Below, piece after piece: positions 25,623 to 35,419 of a stretch of DNA of 47,981 nt (position 1 is its first letter; each line of letters begins with the position of its first letter). A model generated the notes under the pieces. The model searched no databases. It had not been told where the DNA came from and saw only the letters and a list, made by a program, of their open reading frames with translations. The DNA is from Streptomyces cucumeris (GTDB lineage: Bacteria > Actinomycetota > Actinomycetes > Streptomycetales > Streptomycetaceae), in the NCBI RefSeq assembly GCF_024295805.1, contig NZ_JANCLX010000046.1:1-47981 (forward strand). Direction: 5' to 3'. The position numbers were made by a program, and so were the translations under genes.

Positions 25623-26474
25623 TCAGGCGAATTCCAGCGCATCGGGGCCGAGGGGCGGTACCAGCCCCTCGGCCGCCGCACGGGTCAGCAGCCCCCGCAC
25701 CGCGGCGTAGCCGTCCTCGCCCAGCCCGGCGGTGAACTCGTTGACATACAGACCGATGTGCTGGTCGGCGACGGCCGGGTCCATCTCCTGGGCGTGCGCC
25801 AGCACATAGGGGCGGGACGCCTCCGGGTCGTCCCAGGCCATCCGTACCGAGGTGCGGGCGGCGTCGGCGAGTGCGCGCAGCCGCTCGGTGCCCAGTGAGC
25901 GCTTGGCGATGATCGCGCCGAGCGGGATCGGCAGCCCGGTCGTCAACTCCCAGTGCTCGCCCATGTCGGCGAGGGAGTGCAGGCCGTAATCCCGGTAGGT
26001 GAACCGGGCTTCGTGGATGACGAGTCCGGCGTCCACCTTGCCGTCCCGCACCGCGGGCATGATCTCGTGGAACGGCAGCACCTGGATCTGCCCCACGCCG
26101 TCCGGGACTTCGGTCGCGGCCCACAGCCGGAACAGCAGATAGGCCGTCGAACGCTCGCTCGGCACCGCGACCGTCCGACCCGCCAGGTCGGCCGCCCGGC
26201 CGGGCTCCCGGGTCAGCACCAGCGGACCGCAGCCACGGCCCAGGGCCCCGCCGCACGGCAGCAGCGCGTACTGGTCCAGCACCCAGGGGAGAACGGCGTA
26301 GGACACCTTCAGTACGTCGAACTCCCCGCGCTCGGCCATCCCGTTGGTGATGTCGATGTCCGCGAAGGTGACGTCCAGCGGCGGAGCCCCGGGAACGCGG
26401 CCGTGGGCCCAGGCGTCGAAGACGAAGGTGTCGTTCGGGCACGGGGAGTACGCGATCTTCAGGGGCTCGGTCAC
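25623..26474 (-). CDS. mqnD: 1,4-dihydroxy-6-naphthoate synthase MqnD
   Basis: Converts cyclic dehypoxanthinylfutalosine to 1,4-dihydroxy-6-naphthoate in the futalosine route to menaquinone. The 283 residues are normal length. Family motifs are YSPCPNDTFVFDAW at the N-terminus, DITNGMAERGEFDVLKVSY, the GLVIHEARFTY segment carrying the conserved His, and a late HIGLYVNEFT. It overlaps the end of mqnB by four bases, so it is translationally coupled to it. Confidence 0.96.
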   Translation of the reverse strand: MTEPLKIAYSPCPNDTFVFDAWAHGRVPGAPPLDVTFADIDITNGMAERGEFDVLKVSYAVLPWVLDQYALLPCGGALGRGCGPLVLTREPGRAADLAGRTVAVPSERSTAYLLFRLWAATEVPDGVGQIQVLPFHEIMPAVRDGKVDAGLVIHEARFTYRDYGLHSLADMGEHWELTTGLPIPLGAIIAKRSLGTERLRALADAARTSVRMAWDDPEASRPYVLAHAQEMDPAVADQHIGLYVNEFTAGLGEDGYAAVRGLLTRAAAEGLVPPLGPDALEFA

Positions 26475-27334
26475 GGCCCGGTTCCTTCCCGGTCGGGGTC
26501 CGGGCCCGGGGCCCGGGTCCAGGTGCTGAGGACGGGTACGAGGTGCCCGAAGGCGTCGGCCAGGGCCTCCAGCGCCTCACCGATCCGCCAGGCGGCGCGG
26601 TCGCGCGGGCCGACGGCGTTGGAGACCGCCCGTACCTCCAGGACGGGCACCGACTGCGCTGCGGCCGCCTCGGCCACCCCGAATCCCTCCATCGCCTCGG
26701 CGGTGGCCCGCGGATGACGCCGCAGCAGCTCCGCGGCGCGCCCGGCGCTGCCGGTCACGGTCGACACGGTGAGCACGGTGCCGCGTGCCGCGCGGGCGGC
26801 CTCGGCGGCCGCGGCCACGAGATCGGCGGGCGGCAGATGTTCGATGGTTCCGAAGCCGAGGTCGGTGACGGCGGCGAAGCCGTCGGGGGTTTCCGCGCCG
26901 AGGTCGGCGGCGACCACGGCATCGGCGACGACGACCGAGCCGAGCGGGGCGCGGGGCGCGTCCCCGGAACCGGCACTGGCCGGACCGGTGAAGCCGCCGC
27001 CGATACCGGCCGATACCGCCAGGTCATAGGGGGTGCCCGCGAGTGCGGCGGCGGTCAGCGCGGTGGCGGTGCCCGCCGCGGCGGCCGCCGGACCGACCCC
27101 GGCAGCCAGGACGTCGACGGTGAGCGCCGGGGAGCCGGACCGCGTCAGGCGGTGCAGAACGGCGCCGGGCAGGGTGACCTCGACGCACCCGGCCTCCCGG
27201 CCGGGCGCGGTGGACCTGCCGTCGCCGGTGATGCCCGGCCCGTCCGGCGGCGTGGCGGCGTGGAGGTGCCGGGTGAGGCCCCGCACCACCGCGTCCCGCT
27301 CCGCGGCGACGGCCGTGACGATCAGCGCGCGCAT
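26471..27334 (-). CDS. mqnB: Futalosine hydrolase MqnB
   Basis: Releases hypoxanthine from futalosine to give dehypoxanthinylfutalosine in menaquinone synthesis. 287 residues of the nucleoside phosphorylase/MTA-nucleosidase fold. Motifs are MRALIVTAVAAERDAV, LAVSAGIGGGF, the STVTGSAGRA loop and AEAMEGFGVAEAA, which carries the ribose-binding Met-Glu. About 25 residues near 28-55 form a low-complexity insertion. Overlaps mqnD by four bases and lies 16 bases downstream of the lipoprotein gene. Confidence 0.94.
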   Translation of the reverse strand: MRALIVTAVAAERDAVVRGLTRHLHAATPPDGPGITGDGRSTAPGREAGCVEVTLPGAVLHRLTRSGSPALTVDVLAAGVGPAAAAAGTATALTAAALAGTPYDLAVSAGIGGGFTGPASAGSGDAPRAPLGSVVVADAVVAADLGAETPDGFAAVTDLGFGTIEHLPPADLVAAAAEAARAARGTVLTVSTVTGSAGRAAELLRRHPRATAEAMEGFGVAEAAAAQSVPVLEVRAVSNAVGPRDRAAWRIGEALEALADAFGHLVPVLSTWTRAPGPDPDREGTGP

Positions 27335-27350
27335 GGGCGCCGGTCGTCCG

Positions 27351-27866
27351 TCAGGAGTCCCGCTCGAGCTTGAAGCGCCAGATGCCCTTGGGGCGCTGGC
27401 TGCCCTTCCCGCTCTCGTCCACCTGGACGACGGTGAGGGTGACCTTGTTGACCGGAGTCGACTGCCCCGTCTGGGGGTTTGACTGCGACAGCAGGGCCTC
27501 GCTGTCGAAGCTGCGGTAGGTCTCCTTGCTCGGCTCGTTCATGACCGGCGTACCGGCCACCACGGCCCAGCCCGTCTCGGCCATCTTCGGGTCGACGCCG
27601 ATGCGCACCTTCTCACCGGTGGTCACCTTGATCGTCTTCTCCGGCGCGCCGTCCAGGCACTTGTTCAGCTCCGACTTGCTGAGCTGCCCGCCTTCGCTGT
27701 AGCAGCCCTTGGCGGCCTCCGCGGTCACGGTGGTCGAGCCGACCGTCACCGTCGCGATCGGAGTCGGCTTGTCGCAGGCGGAGAGGGCGATGAGCCCGAG
27801 GGCAACAGCGCAGGCGGCGGTGGCGGCGCGGCGGCCCTTGCCCCTGGAAAACAGCGCAGCGGTCAT
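27351..27866 (-). CDS. DUF2771 lipoprotein
   Basis: 171 residues. A basic N-terminus and hydrophobic stretch end in the lipobox LSAC, so it should be lipidated at Cys31 and anchored outside the membrane. The rest is a beta-rich domain of DUF2771 type (KTIKVTTGEKVRIGVDPKMAETGWAV area) ending in IWRFKLERD. A -10-like TAGCCT is exactly at -12 to -7 from the ATG (27878-27873): probable leaderless start. It is the first gene of a likely operon with mqnB and mqnD, though a role in menaquinone metabolism is not established. Confidence 0.88.
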   Translation of the reverse strand: MTAALFSRGKGRRAATAACAVALGLIALSACDKPTPIATVTVGSTTVTAEAAKGCYSEGGQLSKSELNKCLDGAPEKTIKVTTGEKVRIGVDPKMAETGWAVVAGTPVMNEPSKETYRSFDSEALLSQSNPQTGQSTPVNKVTLTVVQVDESGKGSQRPKGIWRFKLERDS

Positions 27867-28006
27867 GCGGGCAGGCTATCGGTCCGTTCCGATCATGCCG
27901 CGCGCGGGTTCGTCCCAGAGCGTTTCGCCCCCGCGTACGGCCGCGGTTCCGGCCGCTTCCGGGCCCGCCGCGGCGCTTCCGGTACGGCCCGGGCGGTGGC
28001 CGCGCG

Positions 28007-29530
28007 TCACGCCACCCGGGGGCGCGGCGTGCCGTGCCGGGAGGCGGTCAGCAGCCCCCGTACGCTCACGGCGACGCCCAGGGCGATCACCCCCGCGGCG
28101 ACCGCCATCCCCAGCACCCCGTTGAGCGGCAGCGCGATACCGATGGCCCCGCCGATCACCCAGGCGATCTGGAGTGTGGTCTCCGAACGGGAGAACGCCG
28201 AGGTGCGGACCTCCTCCGGTACGTCGCGCTGGATGAGCGCGTCCAGCGACAGCTTGCCCAGCGCCTGGGCGATGCCCGCCGTGGCGGCGACCGCGGCGAC
28301 CGTCACCACGCCGTACAGCGCGGCCGACACGATGAGCACCCCGAGGGCCGAGGTCAGCACCACGGCGATGATCCGCTCCGGCCCGCGGGCCCGCAGCCAG
28401 GCGCCGATCGCCGTGCCCAGGGCGTTCCCGCCGCCCGCCGCGACCGCGACCAGGGCCAGGGAGAGTTCGGGACCGAGCCCGCCCACCGGCTGGTCGCGCA
28501 GCAGGAAGGCGAGGAACAGGGTGAGGAAGCCGGACAGCGTCTTGAGCGCGGCACACGCCTGGAGGGCGTGCAGGACGGACGGGCCGACGGTACGCAGCCC
28601 GGGGCGCCGCTCCCGGCCGCCGAGCGGGTTGGCCGGGCGCCGGCCGAAGAGCTCGCGGAACGCGCCGCCGAAGCGTCCGCCGAACGCGCGGCCGAAGCGT
28701 CCGCCCGGCCGTCCGCCCGGTTTCGTCCCCAGCCGCGCGCCCGAGGGTGTCGTCGGCCTGGGCCGCGGCCGGTGGACCGAGGCGGGCAGATGCAGATGGT
28801 GGGTGCCGGAGGTGAGCCGCGCCCGCGACTCGCCCAGGGACGAGTCCACCTTGTGCGGCAGCGTGAAGGACAGGAACGTGCCCGCCATGAAGATCACGAA
28901 CGCGCCGTAGAGCGGCCAGCTCGGCCCCAGCTGATGCAGCCCGGCCCCCAGCGGCGCGGCGACCCCGGTGGCCAGCAGCCCGGCCAGGGTCACCCGGGAG
29001 TTTGCCTTGACCAGCGAGAACCGTGGTGGCAGCAGCCGTGGCACGATCGCGGACCGCACCACTCCGTACGCCTTGGACGCCACCAGCACGCCCAGCGCCG
29101 CCGGATAGAGCTCCAGACCGCCGCCCACCACCGCGCCCGCCATCGTCAGCGCCAGCACGGCCCGGGTGAGCATCGCGCCCGCCATCGCCGCGCGGCGGCC
29201 GTGCGGGATGCGGTCCAGCAGCGGACCGATCACGGGGGCCAGCAGGGCGAACGGGGCCAGCGTGATGGCCAGATACAGCGCCACCCGGCCGCGCGCCTCG
29301 TCCGTCGGGACCGAGAAGAAGATCGTGGAGGCGAGCGCAACGGTGATCATCATGTCGCCCGCCGAGTTCACCGCGTGCAGCTCGATCAGCTTGCCCAGCC
29401 CGGACTCCCCGGCGCCGTGCGCATGGGTCGCCCGCCGGATGCCGCGGCCGGTCGCGGTGAAGGGGAGGTGCAGCGCGCGGGCGATCCAGCGGCCCGACCG
29501 TTGGATCGGGCCACTCCCCTGGAACCGCAT
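28007..29530 (-). CDS. MFS transporter with Gly/Arg-rich central loop
   Basis: 507 residues, about 12 transmembrane helices. The N-terminal 40 residues are basic and cytoplasmic. The loop between the two six-helix halves (about residues 240-300) is unusually long and Gly/Arg/Pro-rich (GGRPGGRFGRAFGGRFGG). The second half has the QALGKLSLDALIQRDVPEEVRTSAFSR segment (given in part as a landmark), common in actinobacterial MFS relatives. Substrate unknown. ATG 29530 is preferred for its AGGTGG site; GTG 29539 is also in frame. Confidence 0.85.
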   Translation of the reverse strand: MRFQGSGPIQRSGRWIARALHLPFTATGRGIRRATHAHGAGESGLGKLIELHAVNSAGDMMITVALASTIFFSVPTDEARGRVALYLAITLAPFALLAPVIGPLLDRIPHGRRAAMAGAMLTRAVLALTMAGAVVGGGLELYPAALGVLVASKAYGVVRSAIVPRLLPPRFSLVKANSRVTLAGLLATGVAAPLGAGLHQLGPSWPLYGAFVIFMAGTFLSFTLPHKVDSSLGESRARLTSGTHHLHLPASVHRPRPRPTTPSGARLGTKPGGRPGGRFGRAFGGRFGGAFRELFGRRPANPLGGRERRPGLRTVGPSVLHALQACAALKTLSGFLTLFLAFLLRDQPVGGLGPELSLALVAVAAGGGNALGTAIGAWLRARGPERIIAVVLTSALGVLIVSAALYGVVTVAAVAATAGIAQALGKLSLDALIQRDVPEEVRTSAFSRSETTLQIAWVIGGAIGIALPLNGVLGMAVAAGVIALGVAVSVRGLLTASRHGTPRPRVA

Positions 29531-29939
29531 GGCTGCCACCTGACCATGGTGCAGCCAACACGGCCGGTACGTGAGACCTTCGGCGGCTTTCCGGATCGGT
29601 TCGGTTCACTCCGACACCCATGGCACCCCCCGGTAACCCCGCTCTGTCCTGCGCAAACGCGGTTCGGATGGGACGGATGACGGAGGATCGGACGGGGACG
29701 GGGGTGGGGGCGGCCCGGCCGGACAAGGTAGCGTGCGTAGCGCGCCACCGACGGTCGTTCCTGGCCATGTACCGAGTTCCCATCCCGCAGAATGGAACGT
29801 ACAAGGTGCGCCCGAGGTCGGATCGGGCGCGGACGTCGACGCGGCCCCATGGTCCGCTCCGTCCGCAGTCCCGCCGTCCGGCGGTCGGCTGGCGCACTCG
29901 TCAGACGGCTGCGACGGCGTGGAAGAGAGAATCGATCCT
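29531..29939. other. Divergent intergenic region, no gene seen
   Basis: 409 bases between the MFS and DUF3027 starts. Short open frames here lack codon bias or family resemblance. GGAAGAGAG (29921-29929) serves DUF3027. A possible -10 TAGCGT (29729-29734) has no matching -35. Confidence 0.5.
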
Positions 29940-30857
29940 GTGAGTGCTGCGATGCGAAGCCGTACCCCTGACCGCCTGTGCGCCGAGGCGGTCGAACTCG
30001 CCCGCGAGGCAGCCGGGGAAGCGGCCGGGCCCGGGACGGTGGGCGAGCATGTCGGTGCCGTCGCGGAAGGAGACCGCGTCGTCACCCACCTCTTCGAAGC
30101 CTCCGAACCCGGCTACCGCGGCTGGCGCTGGGCGGTCACCGTCACCCGTGCCTCACGGGCGAAGGCCGTCACGCTGGACGAGACGGTGCTGGTGCCCGGT
30201 CCGGACGCGCTGCTGGCGCCCGAATGGGTGCCGTGGAGCGAGCGGCTGCGCCCGGGCGACATGGGGCCGGGGGACCTGCTCCCCACCGAGGCCGAGGACC
30301 TGCGGCTGGAGGCGGGCTACTCGGGCGAGGACGCCCCGCCGCCCAACTCCGTGGTCTCCGAGGAGATGCAGCAGCTCGCCGCGCTGGAGGAGGCGGACGT
30401 GACGCCCGGGGCGCCCGCCGCCCAGGGGGCCGCGCCCGCGACCGGCTCCATCGCGGCCCTCGCCGAGGAACTGGGCATGCGCCGCGCCCGGGTGCTCTCC
30501 CGGTACGGCCTCCACGACGCCGCCGACCGCTGGGACGACGCGTTCGGCGCCAAGACCCCGATGGCGCAGGCGGCCCCCGGCACCTGTGCGAGCTGCGGCT
30601 TCCTGATGCCGCTCGCGGGTTCGCTGCGACAGGCGTTCGGGGTCTGCGCCAATGAGTTCAGCCCGGCGGACGGCCGTGTGGTGTCCCTGTCGTACGGCTG
30701 CGGGGCGCACTCCGAGGCGGCCGTGATGCCGAAGCCGCCGCGTCCGGCGGAGCCCGTGCTCGACGAGACGGTCGTCGAACCGATGCCGCTCCACCCCGAC
30801 CGCACCGGCGGCTCGGTGGAGCCGGACGCCCCGGCCGAGGAACTCGGCCACTCCTAG
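29940..30857 (+). CDS. DUF3027 domain-containing protein
   Basis: 305 residues. The N-terminal DUF3027 core includes GEHVGAVAEGDRVVTHLFEA, GYRGWRWAVTVTRA and DALLAPEWVPWSERLRPGDM (landmarks given in part). The C-terminal part carries a CASCGF pair plus two later cysteines (GVCANEF, YGCGAHSE), a probable zinc site. Conserved across actinobacteria without a known function. The GTG at 29940 has a purine-rich site about ten bases upstream; the frame is open further back but without conservation. Confidence 0.9.
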   Translation: MSAAMRSRTPDRLCAEAVELAREAAGEAAGPGTVGEHVGAVAEGDRVVTHLFEASEPGYRGWRWAVTVTRASRAKAVTLDETVLVPGPDALLAPEWVPWSERLRPGDMGPGDLLPTEAEDLRLEAGYSGEDAPPPNSVVSEEMQQLAALEEADVTPGAPAAQGAAPATGSIAALAEELGMRRARVLSRYGLHDAADRWDDAFGAKTPMAQAAPGTCASCGFLMPLAGSLRQAFGVCANEFSPADGRVVSLSYGCGAHSEAAVMPKPPRPAEPVLDETVVEPMPLHPDRTGGSVEPDAPAEELGHS

Positions 30858-31522
30858 CCCTCCCCGGGCGGCGATCCCGACCTGGCGCGCCCCGGCCGCC
30901 CGGTCGCGGCCCGTCCCGCCGGGGCGGGCCCGTGCGCTACGGCGGTGCCCGTGCCTCGCTGTCCGGGCGCCCGCCGTGGAGCCCGCGCGCGGCGGTGGGT
31001 GTCCTCGGGCTTCGGTCGGTGCGCCGGTCGGCAGGGGCGTTGCCCACGGCGGCGTCAGATCCTCCCCGGTGACCTCACGCCCCGGGCCCCGTACCGGGCT
31101 CGTGCTCACGAGGGGCCGTGCCCCGGCCGCAACGCGGCGACCGCCGCCCGGCGGCTCACGGCCTTCGGCGTTCGCCGGCACAGCGGACCTGCCGGTGCTC
31201 GACCGGCACACCGCCGCCGCTGCGTCGTACCTCCTCGGCCGGCACGGGTGCGGGCCGAGTCCGGGCGCGTTCGCGTCCGCTCGGGCCGGGCGCCGCGAAC
31301 GGGTGGTGACCGGCCTCCGGCGGGGTGGATGCCGGTGGCTGGCCGTCCGGCGTCGGGGTGGATCGCGGGAGGGGTACGTTCGCCGCTAGGGTCCCTCATC
31401 ACCAGGGGCGTTCGCAGGTGGACGCCCTCGGGCGCGGGGGCCCGGCGAGAGTGGGGAACCCGGCAGCGGGCACCCGTACGGCAGGACCGCAGGGCACGGA
31501 CCAGGAACTCCGGAGGCGAGAC
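30858..31522. other. Gene-poor leader of the sacsin-like gene
   Basis: 665 bases in which I find no convincing gene. Contents: a CCCGCC-GG-GGCGGG hairpin (30915-30928), a possible terminator for DUF3027; a candidate -10 TAGGGT (31387-31392) about 130 bases before the next start; and GGAGG (31512-31516) as its ribosome site. Open frames in this interval have Arg/Pro/Gly-rich out-of-frame composition. Confidence 0.55.
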
Positions 31523-34500
31523 GTGAGCAGCACGGCGATGGTGCGAGGCGCGACCGAGGACGCGGACCCGTTCGGGACCGCGCGACTGCGGCGCGGCGTG
31601 CTGGACGCCTGGACCGCCTCGCCCGCCCGCTTCCGGGAGGACGCCAACGCCGAGGAGGACCTCGCGCTCGGCGGCCACCGCGACCGGCTGATCGTCGAGC
31701 TCGCGCAGAACGCGGCGGACGCCGCCGCGCGCTCCGGGCTCCCGGGGCGGCTGCGGCTCACCCTGCACCCGGCCACCGACGGCGACCCGGCCGTGCTGGC
31801 CGCCGCCAACACCGGTGCCCCGCTGGACGCCGCCGGGGCCGAGTCGCTGTCCACGCTGCGCGCCTCCGCCAAACGGGACGAGCCGGACAGCGCCGTGGGC
31901 CGGTTCGGTGTCGGGTTCGCGGCGGTGCTCGCGGTGAGCGACGAGCCCGCGGTCGTCGGCCGGAGCGGCGGGATCCGCTGGTCGCTGGCCGAGGCGCGGG
32001 AGCTGGCCCTGCGTACCGCGGAGGCCGCGCCGGGCCTGGCGGACGAGCTGCGCCGCCGGGACGGGCACGTTCCGCTGCTGCGGCTGCCGCTGCCCGCCGA
32101 GGGCAGCGCGCCGGAGGGCTATGACACCGTCGTGGTGCTGCCGCTGCGCGACGGCGCCGCCCTGGACGTGGCCGAGCGGCTGCTCGCGGGGGTTGATGAC
32201 GCGCTGCTGCTGACCCTGCCCGGGCTGGCCGAGGTCGTGGTCGAGACGCCCGAGGGCGTACGGACGCTGCGGCGCCGCGCCGAGGGGCCGTACACGGTCG
32301 TCGAGGACAGCGGTGAGCGCGGTACGACGCGCTGGCGCACCGAGACCGCGGGCGGACGGCTGGACACCGCGCTGCTCGCCGACCGGCCGGTCGAGGAGCG
32401 GCTGCGGCCGGTGTGGTCGGTGACCTGGGCGGTGCCGGTGGACGCCGAGGGCGCGCCGGTGCGGCCCGCCACAGCCCCGGTGGTGCACGCGCCGACGCCC
32501 ACCGACGAGCCGATGGGGCTGCCCGCGCTGCTGATCGCCTCGTTCCCGCTGGAGCCCACCCGCCGGCACACCGCGCCCGGCCCGCTCACGGACTTCCTGC
32601 TGGACCGCGCGGCCGAGGCGTACGCCGCGCTGCTGCGCGACTGGCATCCGGTGGGGGTCGGCACGATCGGCCTGGTCCCGGGCCCGCTGGGCAAGGGCGA
32701 GCTGGACGGTGAGCTGCGGCAGCGGGTGCTGGAGCGGCTGCCGAGGGTGCCGTTCCTGCCCAGCGCGGCGGCACCGGCGGCGGGCGAGAGCGGCCGCGAA
32801 CCGGTGGCGGGCTGGCTGGGTTCGCCGGACGCGCTCGGCCCGGACGCGGCGGAGGGCGGACCCGCGGTGGGGGCCGCAGGCGGGACGCCGGAGCGGCCCC
32901 CGGCGCCCGACCTCGGCGGCTGGGACGACGACGTCCTGGCGCCCGGCGCGCTGGAGGGTGAGCCGTACGCGCTGCGCCCCCGTGACGCGGAGATCGTCGA
33001 GGGCGCGGGCGCGGCGACCGTGGAGGTGCTGGCCGAGCTGTTCCCGACCCTGCTGCCCGCCGGTCTCGAACGCCGCACGGAGCTGCGGGTGCTCGAGGTG
33101 GCGCGGGTGCCGCTGGGCGAGGTGATCGACCGGCTGGCGGGGGTGGAGCGCGACCCGTCCTGGTGGCGGCGGCTGTACGACGCGCTGGCCGGGACCGACC
33201 CGGACCGGCTCAGCGGGCTGCCGGTGCCGCTGGCCGACGGCCGGACGACGATCGGGCCGCGGCAGGTGCTGCTCCCGCTGCCCGGGGAGACCGACATCGG
33301 CGGTGAGGGCGAGGGCGTCGCCGAGACCCATCGCACACTGGCCCGGCTGGGCCTGAAGGTGGCGCACCCGGATGCCGCGCATCCGCTGCTGGAGAAGCTG
33401 GGCGCGACCCCGGCCACCCCGCGCGCCGTGCTGACCACCCCCCAGGTGCGGGCCGCCGTGGCGCATTCGCTGGAGGCGGAGGACGACTACGACCCGTTCC
33501 CGGAGGACGGCGCCGGGCTGGGCGCGGCGCTGGACGCCGACGCGCTGGCCGACACCGTCCTCGGCCTGGTCCAGCAGGCCCGGCTGGCGCCCGGTGACGA
33601 ACCGTGGCTGGCCGCGCTGGCGCTGCCGGACGAGGACGGGGAGCTGGCCCCGGCCGGTGAGCTGGTGCTGCCCGGGAGCGCCTTCGAACGGGTGATGCGG
33701 GAGGGCGAACTCGCCGCGTGCGACGCCGAGCTGGCCGAGCGCTGGGGCGAACAGCCGCTGGCCGCCGTCGGGGTGCTGGCGGGCTTCGCCCTGGTCCGGG
33801 CCACCGATGTGGTGCTGGACCCGGATGAGCTGGAGCCGCGCGAGGGCGACTACACCGAGCCCGATGACGTGGGTGTGCTGGACGCGGTGGACGTGTGGTG
33901 CGAGGACGCGCTGGACCGGCTGCCGGAGACCCCGGTGCCGCCGGTGGCCACCGAGATCGTGGCGGTGCGGGACCTGGACCTGGTAGACGACGACGCCTGG
34001 CCGGCGGCGCTGGCGATGCTCGCCCAGCCGCCGCTGCGGGACGCGCTGACCGCCCCGGTGCGGGTGCTGCTGCCGGACGGCACCACCGAGATCGTGCGGT
34101 CGTACACCGCGTGGTGGCTGCGCGGCCATCCGGTGCTGGACGGCCGCCGTCCCGCCGGACTGCGCGCGGCGGGCGGCGATCCGCTGCTGGCCGGGCTCTA
34201 CGAGGCGGTGGACGCGGCCGGATTTGAGGACGAGCAGGTGCTGCGCGCGCTCGGGGTGCGGACCTCGGTGGCGGCGCTGCTGGACGAACCGGGCGGCGCG
34301 GCCGAGCTGCTGGCCCGGCTGGCCGACCCGGACCGAGAGGTGACCCCGGCCCAGCTACGCGCGCTCTACGGACAGTTGGCCGGTCTCGACCCCGAACAGG
34401 TGACCCTGCCGGACGATCTACGGGCCGTGGTGGACGGGCGTCCGCACGTGGTGGACGCGGGCGAGGCGCTGGTCGCGGACGCGCCCGACCTGATGCCGCT

Positions 34501-34888
34501 GGCCGAGGCGGACGGCCGGGCCCTGCTGCCGGTGGCCCCGGCGCGGGCGGCGGACCTGGCGGAGCTGTTCCAGGTGCGGCGGCTGACCGAGGCGTACCCG
34601 GCGCCGGTGGTCTCCCAGGGGGAACCCCACGAGGTCGCGGAGGCGGTGCGCGAACTCCTCCCGGACGCCCCGCTGTCGTATGTCGAGCATGAGGAACTGC
34701 TGGTCGAGGGCGGGACCGAGCTCGACTGGCGGTACCTGGACGGCACCCTGCACGCCTCGACGGTCGAGGGCGTCGCGGCCGGACTGTCCTGGGCCGCGGG
34801 CCAGTGGTCCCGCCGCTTCGAGGTGGCCGCCCTGCTGGAGGACCTGACCCGCACCGAGGAACTGGCCCGCGCCCGCTGGTTCGACTAG
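31523..34888 (+). CDS. Sacsin-like N-terminal GHKL ATPase domain protein (1121 aa)
   Basis: A very large cytoplasmic protein. The N-terminal 150 residues form an HSP90-type GHKL ATPase: N-box ELAQNAADAA (Glu59, Asn63), a G1-like ANTGAP at 95-100, and G2 GRFGVGF at 126-132. This domain is annotated as sacsin N-terminal ATPase-like in actinobacteria. The remaining 950 residues are acidic, Leu/Asp/Glu-rich with repeated short Asp-Pro-Glu segments and no domain I recognise. A chaperone-like role is inferred from the ATPase only. The GTG at 31523 follows GGAGG at seven bases; ATG 31538 is a weaker option. Confidence 0.88.
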   Translation: MSSTAMVRGATEDADPFGTARLRRGVLDAWTASPARFREDANAEEDLALGGHRDRLIVELAQNAADAAARSGLPGRLRLTLHPATDGDPAVLAAANTGAPLDAAGAESLSTLRASAKRDEPDSAVGRFGVGFAAVLAVSDEPAVVGRSGGIRWSLAEARELALRTAEAAPGLADELRRRDGHVPLLRLPLPAEGSAPEGYDTVVVLPLRDGAALDVAERLLAGVDDALLLTLPGLAEVVVETPEGVRTLRRRAEGPYTVVEDSGERGTTRWRTETAGGRLDTALLADRPVEERLRPVWSVTWAVPVDAEGAPVRPATAPVVHAPTPTDEPMGLPALLIASFPLEPTRRHTAPGPLTDFLLDRAAEAYAALLRDWHPVGVGTIGLVPGPLGKGELDGELRQRVLERLPRVPFLPSAAAPAAGESGREPVAGWLGSPDALGPDAAEGGPAVGAAGGTPERPPAPDLGGWDDDVLAPGALEGEPYALRPRDAEIVEGAGAATVEVLAELFPTLLPAGLERRTELRVLEVARVPLGEVIDRLAGVERDPSWWRRLYDALAGTDPDRLSGLPVPLADGRTTIGPRQVLLPLPGETDIGGEGEGVAETHRTLARLGLKVAHPDAAHPLLEKLGATPATPRAVLTTPQVRAAVAHSLEAEDDYDPFPEDGAGLGAALDADALADTVLGLVQQARLAPGDEPWLAALALPDEDGELAPAGELVLPGSAFERVMREGELAACDAELAERWGEQPLAAVGVLAGFALVRATDVVLDPDELEPREGDYTEPDDVGVLDAVDVWCEDALDRLPETPVPPVATEIVAVRDLDLVDDDAWPAALAMLAQPPLRDALTAPVRVLLPDGTTEIVRSYTAWWLRGHPVLDGRRPAGLRAAGGDPLLAGLYEAVDAAGFEDEQVLRALGVRTSVAALLDEPGGAAELLARLADPDREVTPAQLRALYGQLAGLDPEQVTLPDDLRAVVDGRPHVVDAGEALVADAPDLMPLAEADGRALLPVAPARAADLAELFQVRRLTEAYPAPVVSQGEPHEVAEAVRELLPDAPLSYVEHEELLVEGGTELDWRYLDGTLHASTVEGVAAGLSWAAGQWSRRFEVAALLEDLTRTEELARARWFD

Positions 34889-35070
34889 GGCGTGTCCGGT
34901 CGGGGCGACGCAGAGCCAATCGGGCTGTGGACCGAGTGCTAACGCCCCGTACCCGCCGCCCCGGCAGACTGACGGACAGGACGCGGGGGCGCGGTGCCGG
35001 GGGAACACCGAGGCCGTGCGGGACCCCGGGTCCGGACCGATGACAGTTCGGACGTTCAGGGAGTGTGCCC

Positions 35071-35397
35071 ATGAGCAAGCTCGCACGGGGGACGGCGCTG
35101 GCCGGAGCGGTGATCGCGCTGACCGCGATGGTGTCGCCGGTGGCCCAGGCGGACAGCCACGTGCCGGCCAAGCGTGGCTATGTGGAGCTGAAGGCCTTCG
35201 AACCGGCGCCGGTCTACGAGCAGGCCAGCACCAGGTCCCGCAGGGCGGGTACGTTCCAACGAGGTGAGACCGCCCGGGTCTGGTGCGCCCTCAAGGTCGG
35301 CGGCGGCGGGGTGTGGTACTCGGTTCAGGACGTCGGCGGGGCGCTGTGGACGTACTCCGGGCACTTCGAGTCCTCCGGCGAGATCAAGAGGTGCTGA
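35071..35397 (+). CDS. Secreted small SH3-like protein
   Basis: 108 residues. A Sec signal peptide (MSKLARGTALAGAVIALTAM, Ala-x-Ala cleavage at AQA near residue 28) precedes an 80-residue beta-rich domain (APVYEQASTRSRRAGTFQRG, ARVWCALKVGG, WTYSGHFESSG). The pattern resembles bacterial SH3 domains and has two cysteines, one at the C-terminus, that could form a disulfide. GGGAG (35058-35062) lies eight bases before the ATG; a GTG two codons earlier is possible. Confidence 0.82.
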   Translation: MSKLARGTALAGAVIALTAMVSPVAQADSHVPAKRGYVELKAFEPAPVYEQASTRSRRAGTFQRGETARVWCALKVGGGGVWYSVQDVGGALWTYSGHFESSGEIKRC

Positions 35398-35419
35398 CGG
35401 CCTGATCCATGACCCACGG

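Noticed and set aside
30945..31526. Open frames of 130-190 codons before the sacsin-like gene
   Set aside because: Their amino-acid composition is that of out-of-frame high-G+C DNA, they overlap each other, and none has a ribosome site or recognisable domain.
31106..34129. A 1007-codon open frame antisense to the sacsin-like gene
   Set aside because: Arg/Gln/His-rich shadow composition, no motifs, and the sense strand carries recognisable GHKL motifs.
34934..34942. A perfect CIRCE right half-site, GAGTGCTAA, before the secreted SH3-like gene
   Set aside because: The sequence at the left-half position matches the consensus at only one of nine bases, and no half-site follows in the everted register. 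A single half-site is not enough to claim HrcA control.
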